Source: Candidatus Poribacteria bacterium
Lineage (GTDB): Bacteria; Poribacteria; WGA-4E; WGA-3G
Length of the DNA: 64,000 nt
Direction: 5' to 3'
NCBI GenBank assembly: GCA_022827625.1
Contig: JAJEIE010000001.1
Location: 1-64,000, forward strand
A program made the translations under genes and the position numbers. Positions 25,897 through 35,363 of the stretch are shown here, piece after piece. Position 1 is the first letter of the stretch. Each line of letters begins with the position of its first letter. Under the pieces are notes generated by a model. The model was not told the DNA's origin, made no database searches, and was given only the letters and a program-made list of their open reading frames with translations.

Positions 25897-27288
25897 TTAT
25901 CCCAAATTCGGGCGCGTCATGTCCCTTGGGACAACGAGTTCGTCAAAAGTCTCTCCCGTTAAGGCATCTAAAGCGATCGCAGCATCACGGAGCGTGCAGC
26001 CCTGCTCATGGGCGTATTGGGCGACCTTTGCGGCTCGGTCATATCCGATGTGTGGTGTCAGTGCTGTTACGAGCATCAGAGATTCTGACAGGTGCTTTCC
26101 TATCATTTCCGTATTCGGGATGATGTCCGCAATGCAATTTGTTCGGAAGGATTCGCATGCATCGCCGAGGAGTTGGATGGATTGTAAGGCGTTATAAGCA
26201 ATCACAGGCATAAACACATTCAATTGCAACGCGCCGTTCGCACCCGCAAACGCCAAGGTGGCATCGTTTCCGATAACCTGTGCGCAAACCATCGTAACGG
26301 CTTCACATTGCGTCGGATTTACCTTTCCGGGCATAATGGAACTTCCCGGTTCCATCTCAGGTAACCGCAATTCACCGAGTCCACACCGGGGGCCTGAGGC
26401 GAGCCATCGGATATCATTTGCTATTTTAAACAGTCCCACAGCGAGCGTCTTCAGTGCGCCGCTTGCACTCACCACTGCGTCCCTTGATGCCAATGCTTCA
26501 AACGCGTTTGGTGCCCGTTTGAGTTGCGAAATCCCTGTTGTTTCTGAGAGTCGCGCCACAACTTTTGCCGTGTAATCAGGGTGTGTATTCAATCCCGTCC
26601 CAACAGCAGTGCCGCCAATAGGCAGTTCACAAAGGTGTGGCAGTGAAGCCTCAATGCGTTGTTTCGCAGCGGTCAATTGCTGGACGTAAGCACTGAACTC
26701 CTGTCCCAGTGTAAGCGGCGTTGCGTCCATCAAATGTGTGCGTCCAATCTTAACAATCTCAGCGAATTCGGATGCTTTCTCCGAAAATGCCGCTCTCAAG
26801 GCAACCAGCCGCGGCAACAGATGCCCCTGAATTTGCCGAACCATCGACAAATGGATTGATGTCGGGAAGACATCGTTCGTTGATTGGGATTTGTTGACGT
26901 GGTCGTTCGGATGAATCGGATCCTTACTCCCCATCTCGCCGCCGAGCATCTCAATTGCGCGATTCGAGATGACTTCATTGACGTTCATGTTCGTCTGCGT
27001 TCCGCTGCCTGTCTGCCAGATGCGGAGCGGAAAGTGGTCATCTAAGGTCCCCTCAATAACTTCTTGTGCTGCGTTGCTAATCGTTTCCGCAAGTTGTGGT
27101 TCAAGCAGACCGAGATCGGCGTTAACTTGTGCTACTGCCTGTTTGATCGTGCCGAGTGCCCATATCGCGGCGCGTGGCAGCCGTTCATCACCAATCTTGA
27201 AATTCTGGAGCGCACGCTGTGTCTGCGCCCCCCAATATCGATCCTCTGGGACTTGAAGCGTCCCCATACTGTCTGTTTCAGTTCGCAT
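25897..27288 (-). CDS. fumC: Class II fumarate hydratase
   Basis: 463 residues, the normal length. Family signatures are [48 protein letters not shown] and the superfamily signature [15 protein letters not shown]. The last carries the catalytic serine of the mobile loop. It interconverts fumarate and malate in the TCA cycle without an iron-sulfur cluster. The N-terminus ([20 protein letters not shown]) fits FumC rather than aspartase or argininosuccinate lyase. Single gene on the minus strand, convergent with rpoC. Confidence 0.96.
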   Translation of the reverse strand: MRTETDSMGTLQVPEDRYWGAQTQRALQNFKIGDERLPRAAIWALGTIKQAVAQVNADLGLLEPQLAETISNAAQEVIEGTLDDHFPLRIWQTGSGTQTNMNVNEVISNRAIEMLGGEMGSKDPIHPNDHVNKSQSTNDVFPTSIHLSMVRQIQGHLLPRLVALRAAFSEKASEFAEIVKIGRTHLMDATPLTLGQEFSAYVQQLTAAKQRIEASLPHLCELPIGGTAVGTGLNTHPDYTAKVVARLSETTGISQLKRAPNAFEALASRDAVVSASGALKTLAVGLFKIANDIRWLASGPRCGLGELRLPEMEPGSSIMPGKVNPTQCEAVTMVCAQVIGNDATLAFAGANGALQLNVFMPVIAYNALQSIQLLGDACESFRTNCIADIIPNTEMIGKHLSESLMLVTALTPHIGYDRAAKVAQYAHEQGCTLRDAAIALDALTGETFDELVVPRDMTRPNLG

Positions 27289-27442
27289 TCGGTATTTATG
27301 CCTTTCATTACATAAAATTTTTAGTCTTGTACGTTCCTGTACGACTTATCGTACTGACAAATTTTATCATACTTCTGAGAGGTATTTCAACCCGTATGTG
27401 GATATCTTGTAGGGCTATTCAGTTTTCCAATAATTTACCCCA

Positions 27443-27497
27443 GGAAGCCCGAACTTGTTCGGGAAAAGTGTGCTGTCCCGAATAAATTCGGGCTTCC
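27443..27497. repeat. 55-bp palindrome
   Basis: GGAAGCCCGAA (27443-27453) and TTCGGGCTTCC (27487-27497) are perfect complements. The interior also carries GTTCGGGA and TCCCGAAT, giving a compound hairpin. Confidence 0.6.
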
Positions 27498-27577
27498 AGA
27501 AAGAGAATGCCCTTATATTAAGGAACCCTATTTCTTAAAACTATGTAGATTTTAGAATTACCTATACATTACGCATT

Positions 27578-27701
27578 GGCGAGGTTCGGAATGCACATCG
27601 CATGAATCAGAATCAACGGTATGAATGCCTTATAGGCATTCCCCGGGTATTCAGGTTTCCTTATGGCATGACCCGGAGCGAGTACGCTGCAAAACCTCGC
27701 C
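27578..27701. repeat. REP-like hairpins nested in an inverted repeat
   Basis: GGCGAGGTT (27578-27586) and AACCTCGCC (27693-27701) flank AATCAGAATCAACGG and two hairpin modules (GGTATGAATGCC...GGCATTCCCCGGG; CAGGTTTCC...GCATGACCCGG). It reads as a hairpin element inserted into another palindrome. Confidence 0.5.
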
Positions 27702-27803
27702 AGCGGTGGAGGGGTATTTTCTCGGGTGTTGCTGACTGAAGTGTAAACGTATTTTCATAATTCACCATAAATAGCCATGTGGATATCCTGAATCCTTTAA
27801 AAT

Positions 27804-27832
27804 TTGCTATTTTCTCTTTGACATGTTATAGT
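27804..27832 (+). promoter_or_regulatory. Promoter of the aldolase-like gene
   Basis: TTGCTA (27804-27809), 17 bases, TATAGT (27827-27832). The predicted leader is about 80 bases. It may serve the plus-strand series that runs to 37630. Confidence 0.45.
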
Positions 27833-27918
27833 TAAAAGATAGGGAGAATATCATAATCTGGAGATCGTTGTCCGACAACGGACCAAACCTTAATGCTAAC
27901 TGAGGAGTCGTATCGCGA

Positions 27919-28974
27919 GTGGATTCAACATTAGTCAATCCTTATCTGACGAATACTTTGACATCACCGCCGCCACAGACCTATCGCTATAAGTGTTGGC
28001 AGGAACGGGGTTACCATCCCGACCTACGTCCAATTCCGCCTGACAGCGAATGTGGGACACTGATAGGTCAGATGGGTTGGGTAGGCGCACATGCACACGC
28101 TCACGAATATTTGTGGGCGACTGCTGGTAATATGGGAGCCATTTTAGCGGAAACCATTGAGGAAACATGTCTTATCCCTTATGACGCTTCACCGCGTTAT
28201 CAGTTACCACCGCAGATTGTTGTCAAAGGATTGGCTGGTAGGCACGTGCTGCTTACAAAATCTGGGTCGCGTTTGGACATGATTGGTATTGAACATCCTG
28301 CCCTTAATGTAACACTGATTGAGGTCGAACCGGACGGTGTGCATTATCGGATGCGATTCGGCACACCAGATCAAGCGACGCTGGATCGAAATCAAGATCG
28401 TATTGCACCCCCAGCACCAACAAGTGAGATGTTCCATTACCTCCTCATTTTTGAGCAATTGGAGGCACACGGATTTAATGCACTCGTGCATTTACAACCG
28501 AAGTTCTTGAATCTGATTTCTCGCACGGAGCATGGGGCACCGGATCGATTTTACAACTTCCTCAGGGGCTATGAACCGGAGACCCCGATTATCTACGATG
28601 CTTCCAGCGGTATTGGATTTGTGGAAGAACGGGCACCGGGTATCCCAGAATTATCATACGAGAGTTTGCGGCTCTTTCAAAATGGCGGGAGCCCTGAACG
28701 CTACATTCTCTATTGGGTAGGACACGGCACATTTTCACGGGGTAGCGACCTGCTTGATGCCTATAAACATGCGGAATACTTTGAAGCCGCGGCACGGATG
28801 GCTTGGGAAGCCAATCAGCAGAATGTTAAGGCACAGGCATACACAGAGGAGATTGTTAGCTGCATCTTACGTGAATTCAATGCGAATCGTGAAATTAATA
28901 ATCAACACTCGGATGTCGATTTCCCGGATACAGAGACACCGGTGCAATCTGAGAACGTCTATAATTATCCGTAG
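27919..28974 (+). CDS. Class II aldolase/adducin-like protein
   Basis: 351 residues, GTG start. The pattern of class II sugar-phosphate aldolases is visible: VLLTKSGSRLDMI (phosphate loop), PTSEMFHYLLIF (acidic residue), a metal-type His in NALVHLQPKF and a third in ILYWVGHGTFSRGSDLLDA, then a helix (AEYFEAAARMAWEA). The closest recognisable kind is the rhamnulose-1-phosphate aldolase branch. These enzymes cleave ketose phosphates to DHAP and an aldehyde using Zn. The H-x-H pair of the usual site is not clear, though GAHAHAHEYLW near residue 60 is His-rich. The substrate is unknown. It heads a plus-strand series with 60-base gaps. Confidence 0.65.
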   Translation: MDSTLVNPYLTNTLTSPPPQTYRYKCWQERGYHPDLRPIPPDSECGTLIGQMGWVGAHAHAHEYLWATAGNMGAILAETIEETCLIPYDASPRYQLPPQIVVKGLAGRHVLLTKSGSRLDMIGIEHPALNVTLIEVEPDGVHYRMRFGTPDQATLDRNQDRIAPPAPTSEMFHYLLIFEQLEAHGFNALVHLQPKFLNLISRTEHGAPDRFYNFLRGYEPETPIIYDASSGIGFVEERAPGIPELSYESLRLFQNGGSPERYILYWVGHGTFSRGSDLLDAYKHAEYFEAAARMAWEANQQNVKAQAYTEEIVSCILREFNANREINNQHSDVDFPDTETPVQSENVYNYP

Positions 28975-29036
28975 TTTAGCGAACGCCCTGACTCCTGACA
29001 GCCATAAAATATCTCAACAGCGGAGGAACAAGATAT

Positions 29037-29708
29037 ATGCAAGACCCGATGGATTTCCAAGACGCAACACATGACAGCGCGGAAATCGAAGCAGAACCGG
29101 CACGAGAACAATTAGAGGCGCATCTCCGTGATAGTATTGTTGGACGGTATATTCGGAGTTATAACAAGCGTTTGCGTGTCCTCAATCAAGAACTAAAGGA
29201 GATGCAACAGGAGGTTGATGACAAACTCACAGGTATAGACCAACGTGTTACCGAGGAGATCGCCGAGGTTAAGGCTGATATTCGCGGTCTTTCTGCGAAG
29301 TTGGAAAGCCAGGATTCTGGTTTAACCTTGGATAAAATTGAGGGGCTTGTTGACGTCAAGGTTGACGCGAGGCTTGATGCAGTTACTGCACGTGGCGAAT
29401 CAGACCTTCAGAAACTATCAACAATGGTAAACGAATTCGCCCACGAATTCCAAACGGAAATCGATCGGCTGAGCAACGAAACGAAACTCCTGCGAGAGCA
29501 GGCACGCCGCGGTCAGGAGTCGTTGCGCACAGAGTTAATCTCTGAAACCGAAACGCTTGAATCCACAAAAGTTGATCGGCTAACCTTAGCTGAGACCCTG
29601 ATTATGCTCGGAATGAAATTGAAAGACGATAATTTATTGGATGAACTCGGAATCAGTTTGGACCTCGATGAAGTCTTGGATGGAAACCCAGAAGATGCCG
29701 AAAGTTAG
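29037..29708 (+). CDS. Coiled-coil protein of unknown function
   Basis: 223 residues, strongly acidic and highly helical. Heptad patterns run from about residue 40 to 185 (LRVLNQELKEMQQEVDDKLT, VTEEIAEVKADIRGL, LLREQARRGQESL). No signal peptide or membrane segment is present. GGAGG lies at good spacing before ATG 29037. The C-terminus (LGMKLKDDNLLDELGISLDL) may be a small folded tail. The next gene, a CapA-like phosphatase, starts within the last codons of this one. Function not recognised. Confidence 0.7.
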   Translation: MQDPMDFQDATHDSAEIEAEPAREQLEAHLRDSIVGRYIRSYNKRLRVLNQELKEMQQEVDDKLTGIDQRVTEEIAEVKADIRGLSAKLESQDSGLTLDKIEGLVDVKVDARLDAVTARGESDLQKLSTMVNEFAHEFQTEIDRLSNETKLLREQARRGQESLRTELISETETLESTKVDRLTLAETLIMLGMKLKDDNLLDELGISLDLDEVLDGNPEDAES

Positions 29709-30858
29709 ATGCTCTGCGCACGCCTTAAGCGTTTCATGCTACCGAAGATTGCAAGTCCACTTTCTGATGAGCAGTCTCTTGTGGGTGATGATCTTCAGCG
29801 GAAGTGCCGATAGGGTCGCAGCAGCCGAAGCATCTACCTCAGACGAGATTTCAGTGCTGGCTGTCGGGGATATTACCGTCAGTAGCCGTATGACACCCCT
29901 GATTGAAAGGGAAGGTGCGGGCACGTTTTTTCAAGGCACTGCTGCACTGATTCAGTCGGCAGATGTCGCTACTGCTTCCCTGAACACGAGCATTTCAGAG
30001 AGAGGTGAACCGCGACACGGGATTGAGAATCCGTTTCGGTCTGCACCGGGGCTTGGACGGGCTATCGCGAATGCGGGTTTTGACGCTGTCTCTTTAGCCA
30101 CTCCCAATATGATGGACTTTGGGCTTGAAGCCTTGGCGGATACCATTGCCGAACTGGAGTGGTATAATGTCAAACCGATTGGTGCCGGCACAAATACGGA
30201 AACGGCAAAACTTCCGACTTATGTACCCGTCACCGTAGGAACAGGATCGGTACAGGTCGGTTTGCTCGGATATTACCGAGTGAATGCGTTCACACGGTAC
30301 ACTGAGGATCCGCTTGCTTACGCTGTTTATAGTGAGATGGTGGCGGCAGTTAAGCAGACGCGGTCAAAGGCAGCACTTGTGATTGTCTGGTTACACTGGG
30401 GGAGCCAAGGGCGATCTGCTGATGACGCTATCGGACGACAACGGATTTTCGCACACGCACTGATCGACGCTGGGGCAGATATGGTTGTGTGTCAGCAGAT
30501 GCATACGTTTGGTGGTATTGAGTTATATCAGGGCAAACCAATTGTCTATAGCCTCGCGGATTTCATTTATGATACCTACGATAAACAGCATTCACATATA
30601 GTTATCCCGAAGGCGACATTTGAATCCGGTATGCTGAAATCAGTTGAGTTAATCCCGATTTTGACCGATCCACCGAAAACCCCTGTGCGGCCTGGAAAAC
30701 CTACGGAAACACTCGCCGCCTCCGAGATTGGATCAGACCAGTTTCCGAGTCTCCTTACAGGAGAACAGGCGATGAAAACTTTACTGGACTATCAGCAGCG
30801 CTGCGCGAAATTCGAGACGGAGGTAATCATTGAGGGCGAACGCGGGTGGATTCGATAG
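29695..30858 (+). CDS. CapA/PgsA-type exported metallophosphatase-like protein
   Basis: 387 residues from ATG 29695; an earlier in-frame ATG at 29641 lies deeper inside the previous gene. A signal peptide ends at ADRVAAAEA. The mature chain follows the PGA_cap family: EISVLAVGDITVSS (metal Asp), a short DVATASLNTSIS, NAGFDAVSLATPNMMDFG, YNVKPIGAG, ALVIVWLHWGSQG (His), DAGADMVVCQQMHTFGGIEL and PIVYSLADFIYDTY. Family members are tied to poly-gamma-glutamate capsule synthesis, though many are uncharacterised. The usual NxE of the second motif is replaced by LNTSI, and GHHPH-type residues are changed to QQMHTF, so catalysis may be altered. Confidence 0.75.
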   Translation: MPKVRCSAHALSVSCYRRLQVHFLMSSLLWVMIFSGSADRVAAAEASTSDEISVLAVGDITVSSRMTPLIEREGAGTFFQGTAALIQSADVATASLNTSISERGEPRHGIENPFRSAPGLGRAIANAGFDAVSLATPNMMDFGLEALADTIAELEWYNVKPIGAGTNTETAKLPTYVPVTVGTGSVQVGLLGYYRVNAFTRYTEDPLAYAVYSEMVAAVKQTRSKAALVIVWLHWGSQGRSADDAIGRQRIFAHALIDAGADMVVCQQMHTFGGIELYQGKPIVYSLADFIYDTYDKQHSHIVIPKATFESGMLKSVELIPILTDPPKTPVRPGKPTETLAASEIGSDQFPSLLTGEQAMKTLLDYQQRCAKFETEVIIEGERGWIR

Positions 30859-30918
30859 ATAGACGGACAAGAGATAATTCCCGAGCGCGACGCTTTGATA
30901 ACGGTGAGAGGGAGAGAT

Positions 30919-32892
30919 ATGACAAGTAACACGGAGCAGGTAGATGGCATCTCCCGGTCGCGCGCGGATTTCAAAGGCGAACGTGGTTTAACGCTTAAGG
31001 CGTTTGTCATTGCGATGCTTCTGATTCCTCTTAACGTTTTCTGGATTATCGAACTGGAGGTAGTTCGTTATACACATCCGACATTAATCCACCCATTGTC
31101 CAATGTTATTTTCATCATCTTTTGGTTGTTGGTCCTGAGTGCAGTATTAGGGAAACTGTCATCAAAACTACAACTGACCTCAGCGGAATTACTAACAATC
31201 TACGTCATGTTGTGCATCGTTTCTTCGCTCTGTTCGCACGATATGATGGAAATCTTAGTCACTATTCTTGGGCATCCTTTTAGGTTTGCCACGTCCGAGA
31301 ATGAGTGGCAGCAACTTTTTTGGAAAGACTTGCCGACATGGCTAACCGTTCAAGACCCTGGTGTTCTGTCAGGGTATTACGAGGGGCAATCGAGTCTTTA
31401 CCGTGAGGCACACATCGCTGCTTGGGCGGCACCTGTTGCATGGTGGACAGTTTTTATCCTTGTATTGATGTTCGTCATGTTGTGTATCAACACACTCCTC
31501 CGCATCCAGTGGACCGAGCGGGAACGGTTAACGTATCCGATTATTCAACTGCCGCTTGCAATGACGGAAACGCATACCCGGTTTTTCAAGAATAAGTTGA
31601 TGTGGTTGGGTTTCGGGATCGCAGCGGCTATCAGCATCCTGAATTTGCTGAATTCCATTTATCCAGCGGTGCCGTATCTGCCTGTCAAACGGCAGAACAT
31701 TAATCAATATTTTACCGGTCGCCCTTGGAATGCGATGGGTGGCATCCGGCTTTCGTTTTATCCTTTTGCGATTGGCATCAGTTTTCTGATTCCGTTGGAT
31801 CTGCTTTTTTCATGTTGGGCGTTTTATTGGATATACAAATTTGAACTAATGGCAGGGAGCATTATCGGTGTACGAAATTTGCCCGGATTTCCGTATGCGG
31901 ATGCGCAAAGTTTCGGCGCGTATATGGTGCTCCTTGGGACCGCTGCTTGGGTCGGTAGGACGCATTTCAAGCGAATTGTCGCCGGCGTTGCGGATGGACT
32001 CCGAGGCACATCGCAAGTCGATATGCGGCGTGAACCGATGCCTTATCACATCGCCGTTTTCGGTATTGTGATCGGAATGCTGTTTTTGACGGTGTTTTCC
32101 TATAAAGCGGGCATGTCGCTTTGGGTGATACCCATCTTTTTCGGGTTATACTTTTTGCTGGCGACGATGGTTGCCCGCCTTCGCGCAGAACTGGGGTTCT
32201 TAGTCCACGATTTACATAGGGTCGACCCACACGGATTAATCGTAACAGCAGTCGGCACACAACGGTTAACGACGAGCACAAAAGCGGTTTTTTCACTGTA
32301 TATGTTCTTTAACCGGGCGTATCGTGCACACCCGATGCCGCAGGAACTGGAGGCTTTGAAAATTTCGGAGCGGCGACAGATACATCCACAACATACCGCT
32401 GCTGCTATTCTCATCGCAACCTTCGTTGGCGCGATAGTTGTGTTCTGGTTACTCTTGGATAGCTACTACCGACATGGTGCGGAAACGGGTTATTATGGAC
32501 CTTGGGCACTTGGCTTTGGCAGAGGGGTTTATAGACAACTTGAGAATTGGTTGAATTACCCGCAAGGCACCGATGTTCCTGCACTCGCTTTTATGGGAGG
32601 CGGGGCAGGCATCGCGTTTGGTCTGACACTTTTACGAACCCGATTCCTCTGGTGGCCCCTGCATCCACTCGGTTATGCCATGGCAAACAGTTGGGGAATG
32701 TATAATCTCTGGAGTTGCCTTTTCGCTGCATGGGTGGTAAAAGCACTCATTCTACATCAAGGTGGCCTCAAAGCCTATAGGCGCACCGTACCGTTTTTTC
32801 TGGGGCTCGCTCTCGGGGACTACTTATGTGGAAGTTTGTGGAGCATAGGCAGTATTCTCGCAAATACGACGCTGTATCAGTTTTGGCCCTGA
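30919..32892 (+). CDS. Polytopic membrane protein (DUF6785/DUF6784-like)
   Basis: 657 residues from ATG 30919 with GAGAGGGAGA before it. Ten or more hydrophobic segments are visible (e.g. AFVIAMLLIPLNVFWIIEL, VIFIIFWLLVLSAVLG, AAWAAPVAWWTVFILVLMFV, FSYKAGMSLWVIPIFFGLYF, FVGAIVVFWLLLDSYY). Conserved polar pieces are ERERLTYPIIQLPLAM and GFPYADAQSFGAYM. This matches a large-membrane-protein family common in Planctomycetes, Poribacteria and Verrucomicrobia that I believe is DUF6785/6784, distantly like oligopeptide transporters. The role is unknown; transport is an inference. It sits between a CapA-like gene and lon. Confidence 0.7.
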   Translation: MTSNTEQVDGISRSRADFKGERGLTLKAFVIAMLLIPLNVFWIIELEVVRYTHPTLIHPLSNVIFIIFWLLVLSAVLGKLSSKLQLTSAELLTIYVMLCIVSSLCSHDMMEILVTILGHPFRFATSENEWQQLFWKDLPTWLTVQDPGVLSGYYEGQSSLYREAHIAAWAAPVAWWTVFILVLMFVMLCINTLLRIQWTERERLTYPIIQLPLAMTETHTRFFKNKLMWLGFGIAAAISILNLLNSIYPAVPYLPVKRQNINQYFTGRPWNAMGGIRLSFYPFAIGISFLIPLDLLFSCWAFYWIYKFELMAGSIIGVRNLPGFPYADAQSFGAYMVLLGTAAWVGRTHFKRIVAGVADGLRGTSQVDMRREPMPYHIAVFGIVIGMLFLTVFSYKAGMSLWVIPIFFGLYFLLATMVARLRAELGFLVHDLHRVDPHGLIVTAVGTQRLTTSTKAVFSLYMFFNRAYRAHPMPQELEALKISERRQIHPQHTAAAILIATFVGAIVVFWLLLDSYYRHGAETGYYGPWALGFGRGVYRQLENWLNYPQGTDVPALAFMGGGAGIAFGLTLLRTRFLWWPLHPLGYAMANSWGMYNLWSCLFAAWVVKALILHQGGLKAYRRTVPFFLGLALGDYLCGSLWSIGSILANTTLYQFWP

Positions 32893-32957
32893 TTGTAATT
32901 AGAGTTGTTAGTTAGCTGACCACTGACAACCGATAGCCATTAGAGAGGAGAAAAAAT

Positions 32958-35363
32958 ATGGAACTCAAAGAGAAAGAAAACGAAGATATAGAAAATATGA
33001 TGGATCAAGAAGAGCTCACGCGGGAACTACCGATTCTCCCATTGGATGACCTCGTCGTTTTTCCATATATGCCGCCTGTGCCGCCTTTTCCGCCACATCA
33101 CGTCGCACTCTCAGGAAAGATGGCGACTGGAGCGGTTCAGGACGCTATGGAAGAGGAGCGGATGCTCTGCATTTTTCGTCCGAAAAAGGAAGATGTCAAA
33201 AATATTACTGTGAAGGATCTCAGTCCGATTGGGAGTATGGTTCACATCCTCCGTTATAAAACTGATGACAACGATGTTCTGTTTCTCGCACACGGACGCG
33301 AACGCGTTCAAATTGAAGAAATTTTGCACACTGAACCTTTCATCAAAGCCCGTGTCAATATCCTTAAAGGTGATGGCGAAGACGCTGATGCAAGTGAAGG
33401 GTTGAACCTAGAGATTGAAGCACTCGTCCGCAGTAATGACGAGACCTTCCAACGCATCGTTCAGATGTCCTCGCGCTACCAAGAAGAATACGGCAGCATC
33501 ACCAAAACAATGCTTGACGAACCAGGACGTTTCGCCGACTACATCGCCGCCGTCTTGGATTTAAAGCCACACGACAAACAGCGCATTTTAGAGGCTGTGT
33601 CTGTCTATGATCGGTTAAACGCGCTCGCCGTTATTCTCGCGAAAGAACTGGATCTCCACGAATTGGAAAGCAAAATACAAAACAATGCACAAGCCGTTAT
33701 TAACAAAGGACAGCGTGAATACTATCTCCGAGAACAACTGAAGGCTATTCAGACCGAACTCGGTGAAGCGGACGATCTCGGTTTTGAAATCGATGAGATG
33801 CGGGAACAACTCCACGCAACTGAAATGCCGGACAAAGCGAAGCAGGCGGCTGAAAAAGAACTCAAACGGCTCTCCAAAATGCAATCTTTCTCACCCGAAT
33901 CAACAGTTTCTCGGAATTACTTGGACTGGCTGCTCAATCTCCCGTGGTGTATCAGTACCGAAGATGTGTTGGACTTGCCGGCTGCACGTGAGATTCTTGA
34001 TACGGATCACTATGATCTGGAAAAAGTTAAAGAGCGCATTCTGGAATATCTCGCTGTGCGTATGTTGAAAACAGAAATGAAGGGCCCAATCTTCTGTTTT
34101 GTTGGACCGCCGGGGGTGGGTAAGACCTCACTTGGTAGATCTATCGCCCGCTCAATGAACAGAAAATTTGTGCGGATCTCATTGGGTGGCATGCACGATG
34201 AAGCGGAAATCCGCGGGCACCGCCGCACCTACATCGGCTCTATGCCGGGGAGAATCGTCAAAGGACTCCGACAAGCCGAGTCAAACAATCCTGTCTTTAT
34301 GCTTGATGAAATTGATAAACTCGGATCGGATTTTCGTGGAGACCCGGCGGCTGCGCTTTTGGAAGTCCTGGATCCAGAACAGAATCACTCGTTTACCGAT
34401 AACTACCTTGACGTGCCTTTCGATCTGTCGAAGGTGATGTTCGTCACAACAGCAAATCAACTCCATACGATTCCACCACCGTTGCGCGACCGGATGGAGA
34501 CGATAGAACTCCCCGGTTACACGGCTAACGAGAAAGTGATTATTGCTAAGCAGTATTTAATTCCGCGACAATTGGACGCGAATGGACTGAAAAAGAAGCT
34601 TATAAATATCAGAGATACGGCTATTAAAAAGGTGGTCAATGCGTACACCCACGAGGCAGGTGTCCGGAATTTAGAGCGCGAACTCGGCACGCTCTGCCGG
34701 AAAGTTGCGCGCCGCGTCGCTGAAGGGAACACAGAGCGAACGAACATTGCAGCGCGAGACGTTGCGTCGTATTTGGGTCCAGCGAAGTTCGATTCTGAAA
34801 TTGCGGGGCGTAAAGCCGACATCGGTGTTGCAACAGGGCTGTCAGTTACACCGGCGGGTGGTGAAATTCTGTTTATCGAAGTCACTGCTACGAAAAAAAC
34901 AAACGATCGTGCGGAACTTCACATTACCGGTCAGCTCGGTGATGTCATGCAGGAATCCGTGCAAGCTGCGCTCAGTTATGTCAAATCCCAAGCCAATAGC
35001 CTCAAATTTGATCCAAGCGTATTAGAAGACGATATCCATGTCCATGTGCCTGCTGGCGCGATTCCGAAGGACGGGCCGTCGGCGGGTATTACGATTGCAA
35101 CCGCCCTCGCCTCCGTCGCCACGCAGCAGCGGATAAGTCCTAAAGTCGCTATGACAGGTGAGGTTACGCTCAGGGGCAGAGTCCTCCCGATTGGCGGCGT
35201 AAAGGAAAAAATCCTGGCGGCGAAGCAGGCGGGTATCAAGAAAGTTATCATGCCACAAGGCAATGAAAAACATTTTATTGAAGTACCTGAGGACATCCAA
35301 GCGGGTGTTGAATTCTTATTTGTGGAGCATGTCACCGAAGTTTTTACGGAGGTATTCTCATGA
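32958..35363 (+). CDS. lon: ATP-dependent protease Lon
   Basis: 801 residues, normal for LonA. The N-terminal substrate-binding domain (LPILPLDDLVVFPYMPPVPP) and helical linker (REYYLREQLKAIQTELGE) precede the AAA+ module with Walker A FVGPPGVGKTS (Lys389), Walker B PVFMLDEIDKLGSDF and sensor residues. The C-terminal protease domain has the dyad Ser708 (PKDGPSAGIT) and Lys751 (GGVKEKILAAK). Lon degrades misfolded and regulatory proteins in the cytoplasm. AGAGGAG precedes the ATG. Its stop overlaps the next start by four bases (ATGA), so it is coupled to the DUF1549/1553 gene, an unusual neighbour. Confidence 0.97.
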   Translation: MELKEKENEDIENMMDQEELTRELPILPLDDLVVFPYMPPVPPFPPHHVALSGKMATGAVQDAMEEERMLCIFRPKKEDVKNITVKDLSPIGSMVHILRYKTDDNDVLFLAHGRERVQIEEILHTEPFIKARVNILKGDGEDADASEGLNLEIEALVRSNDETFQRIVQMSSRYQEEYGSITKTMLDEPGRFADYIAAVLDLKPHDKQRILEAVSVYDRLNALAVILAKELDLHELESKIQNNAQAVINKGQREYYLREQLKAIQTELGEADDLGFEIDEMREQLHATEMPDKAKQAAEKELKRLSKMQSFSPESTVSRNYLDWLLNLPWCISTEDVLDLPAAREILDTDHYDLEKVKERILEYLAVRMLKTEMKGPIFCFVGPPGVGKTSLGRSIARSMNRKFVRISLGGMHDEAEIRGHRRTYIGSMPGRIVKGLRQAESNNPVFMLDEIDKLGSDFRGDPAAALLEVLDPEQNHSFTDNYLDVPFDLSKVMFVTTANQLHTIPPPLRDRMETIELPGYTANEKVIIAKQYLIPRQLDANGLKKKLINIRDTAIKKVVNAYTHEAGVRNLERELGTLCRKVARRVAEGNTERTNIAARDVASYLGPAKFDSEIAGRKADIGVATGLSVTPAGGEILFIEVTATKKTNDRAELHITGQLGDVMQESVQAALSYVKSQANSLKFDPSVLEDDIHVHVPAGAIPKDGPSAGITIATALASVATQQRISPKVAMTGEVTLRGRVLPIGGVKEKILAAKQAGIKKVIMPQGNEKHFIEVPEDIQAGVEFLFVEHVTEVFTEVFS

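Larger units (their letters stand above)
27289..27918. other. 630-bp gene-free region with two repeat elements and a promoter
   Basis: Divergent upstream regions of fumC and the aldolase-like gene meet here. It contains a 55-bp palindrome (27443-27497), a REP-like hairpin pair (27604-27675) lying within a GGCGAGGTT/AACCTCGCC inverted repeat, and a promoter for the downstream gene. No gene is supported. Confidence 0.65.
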
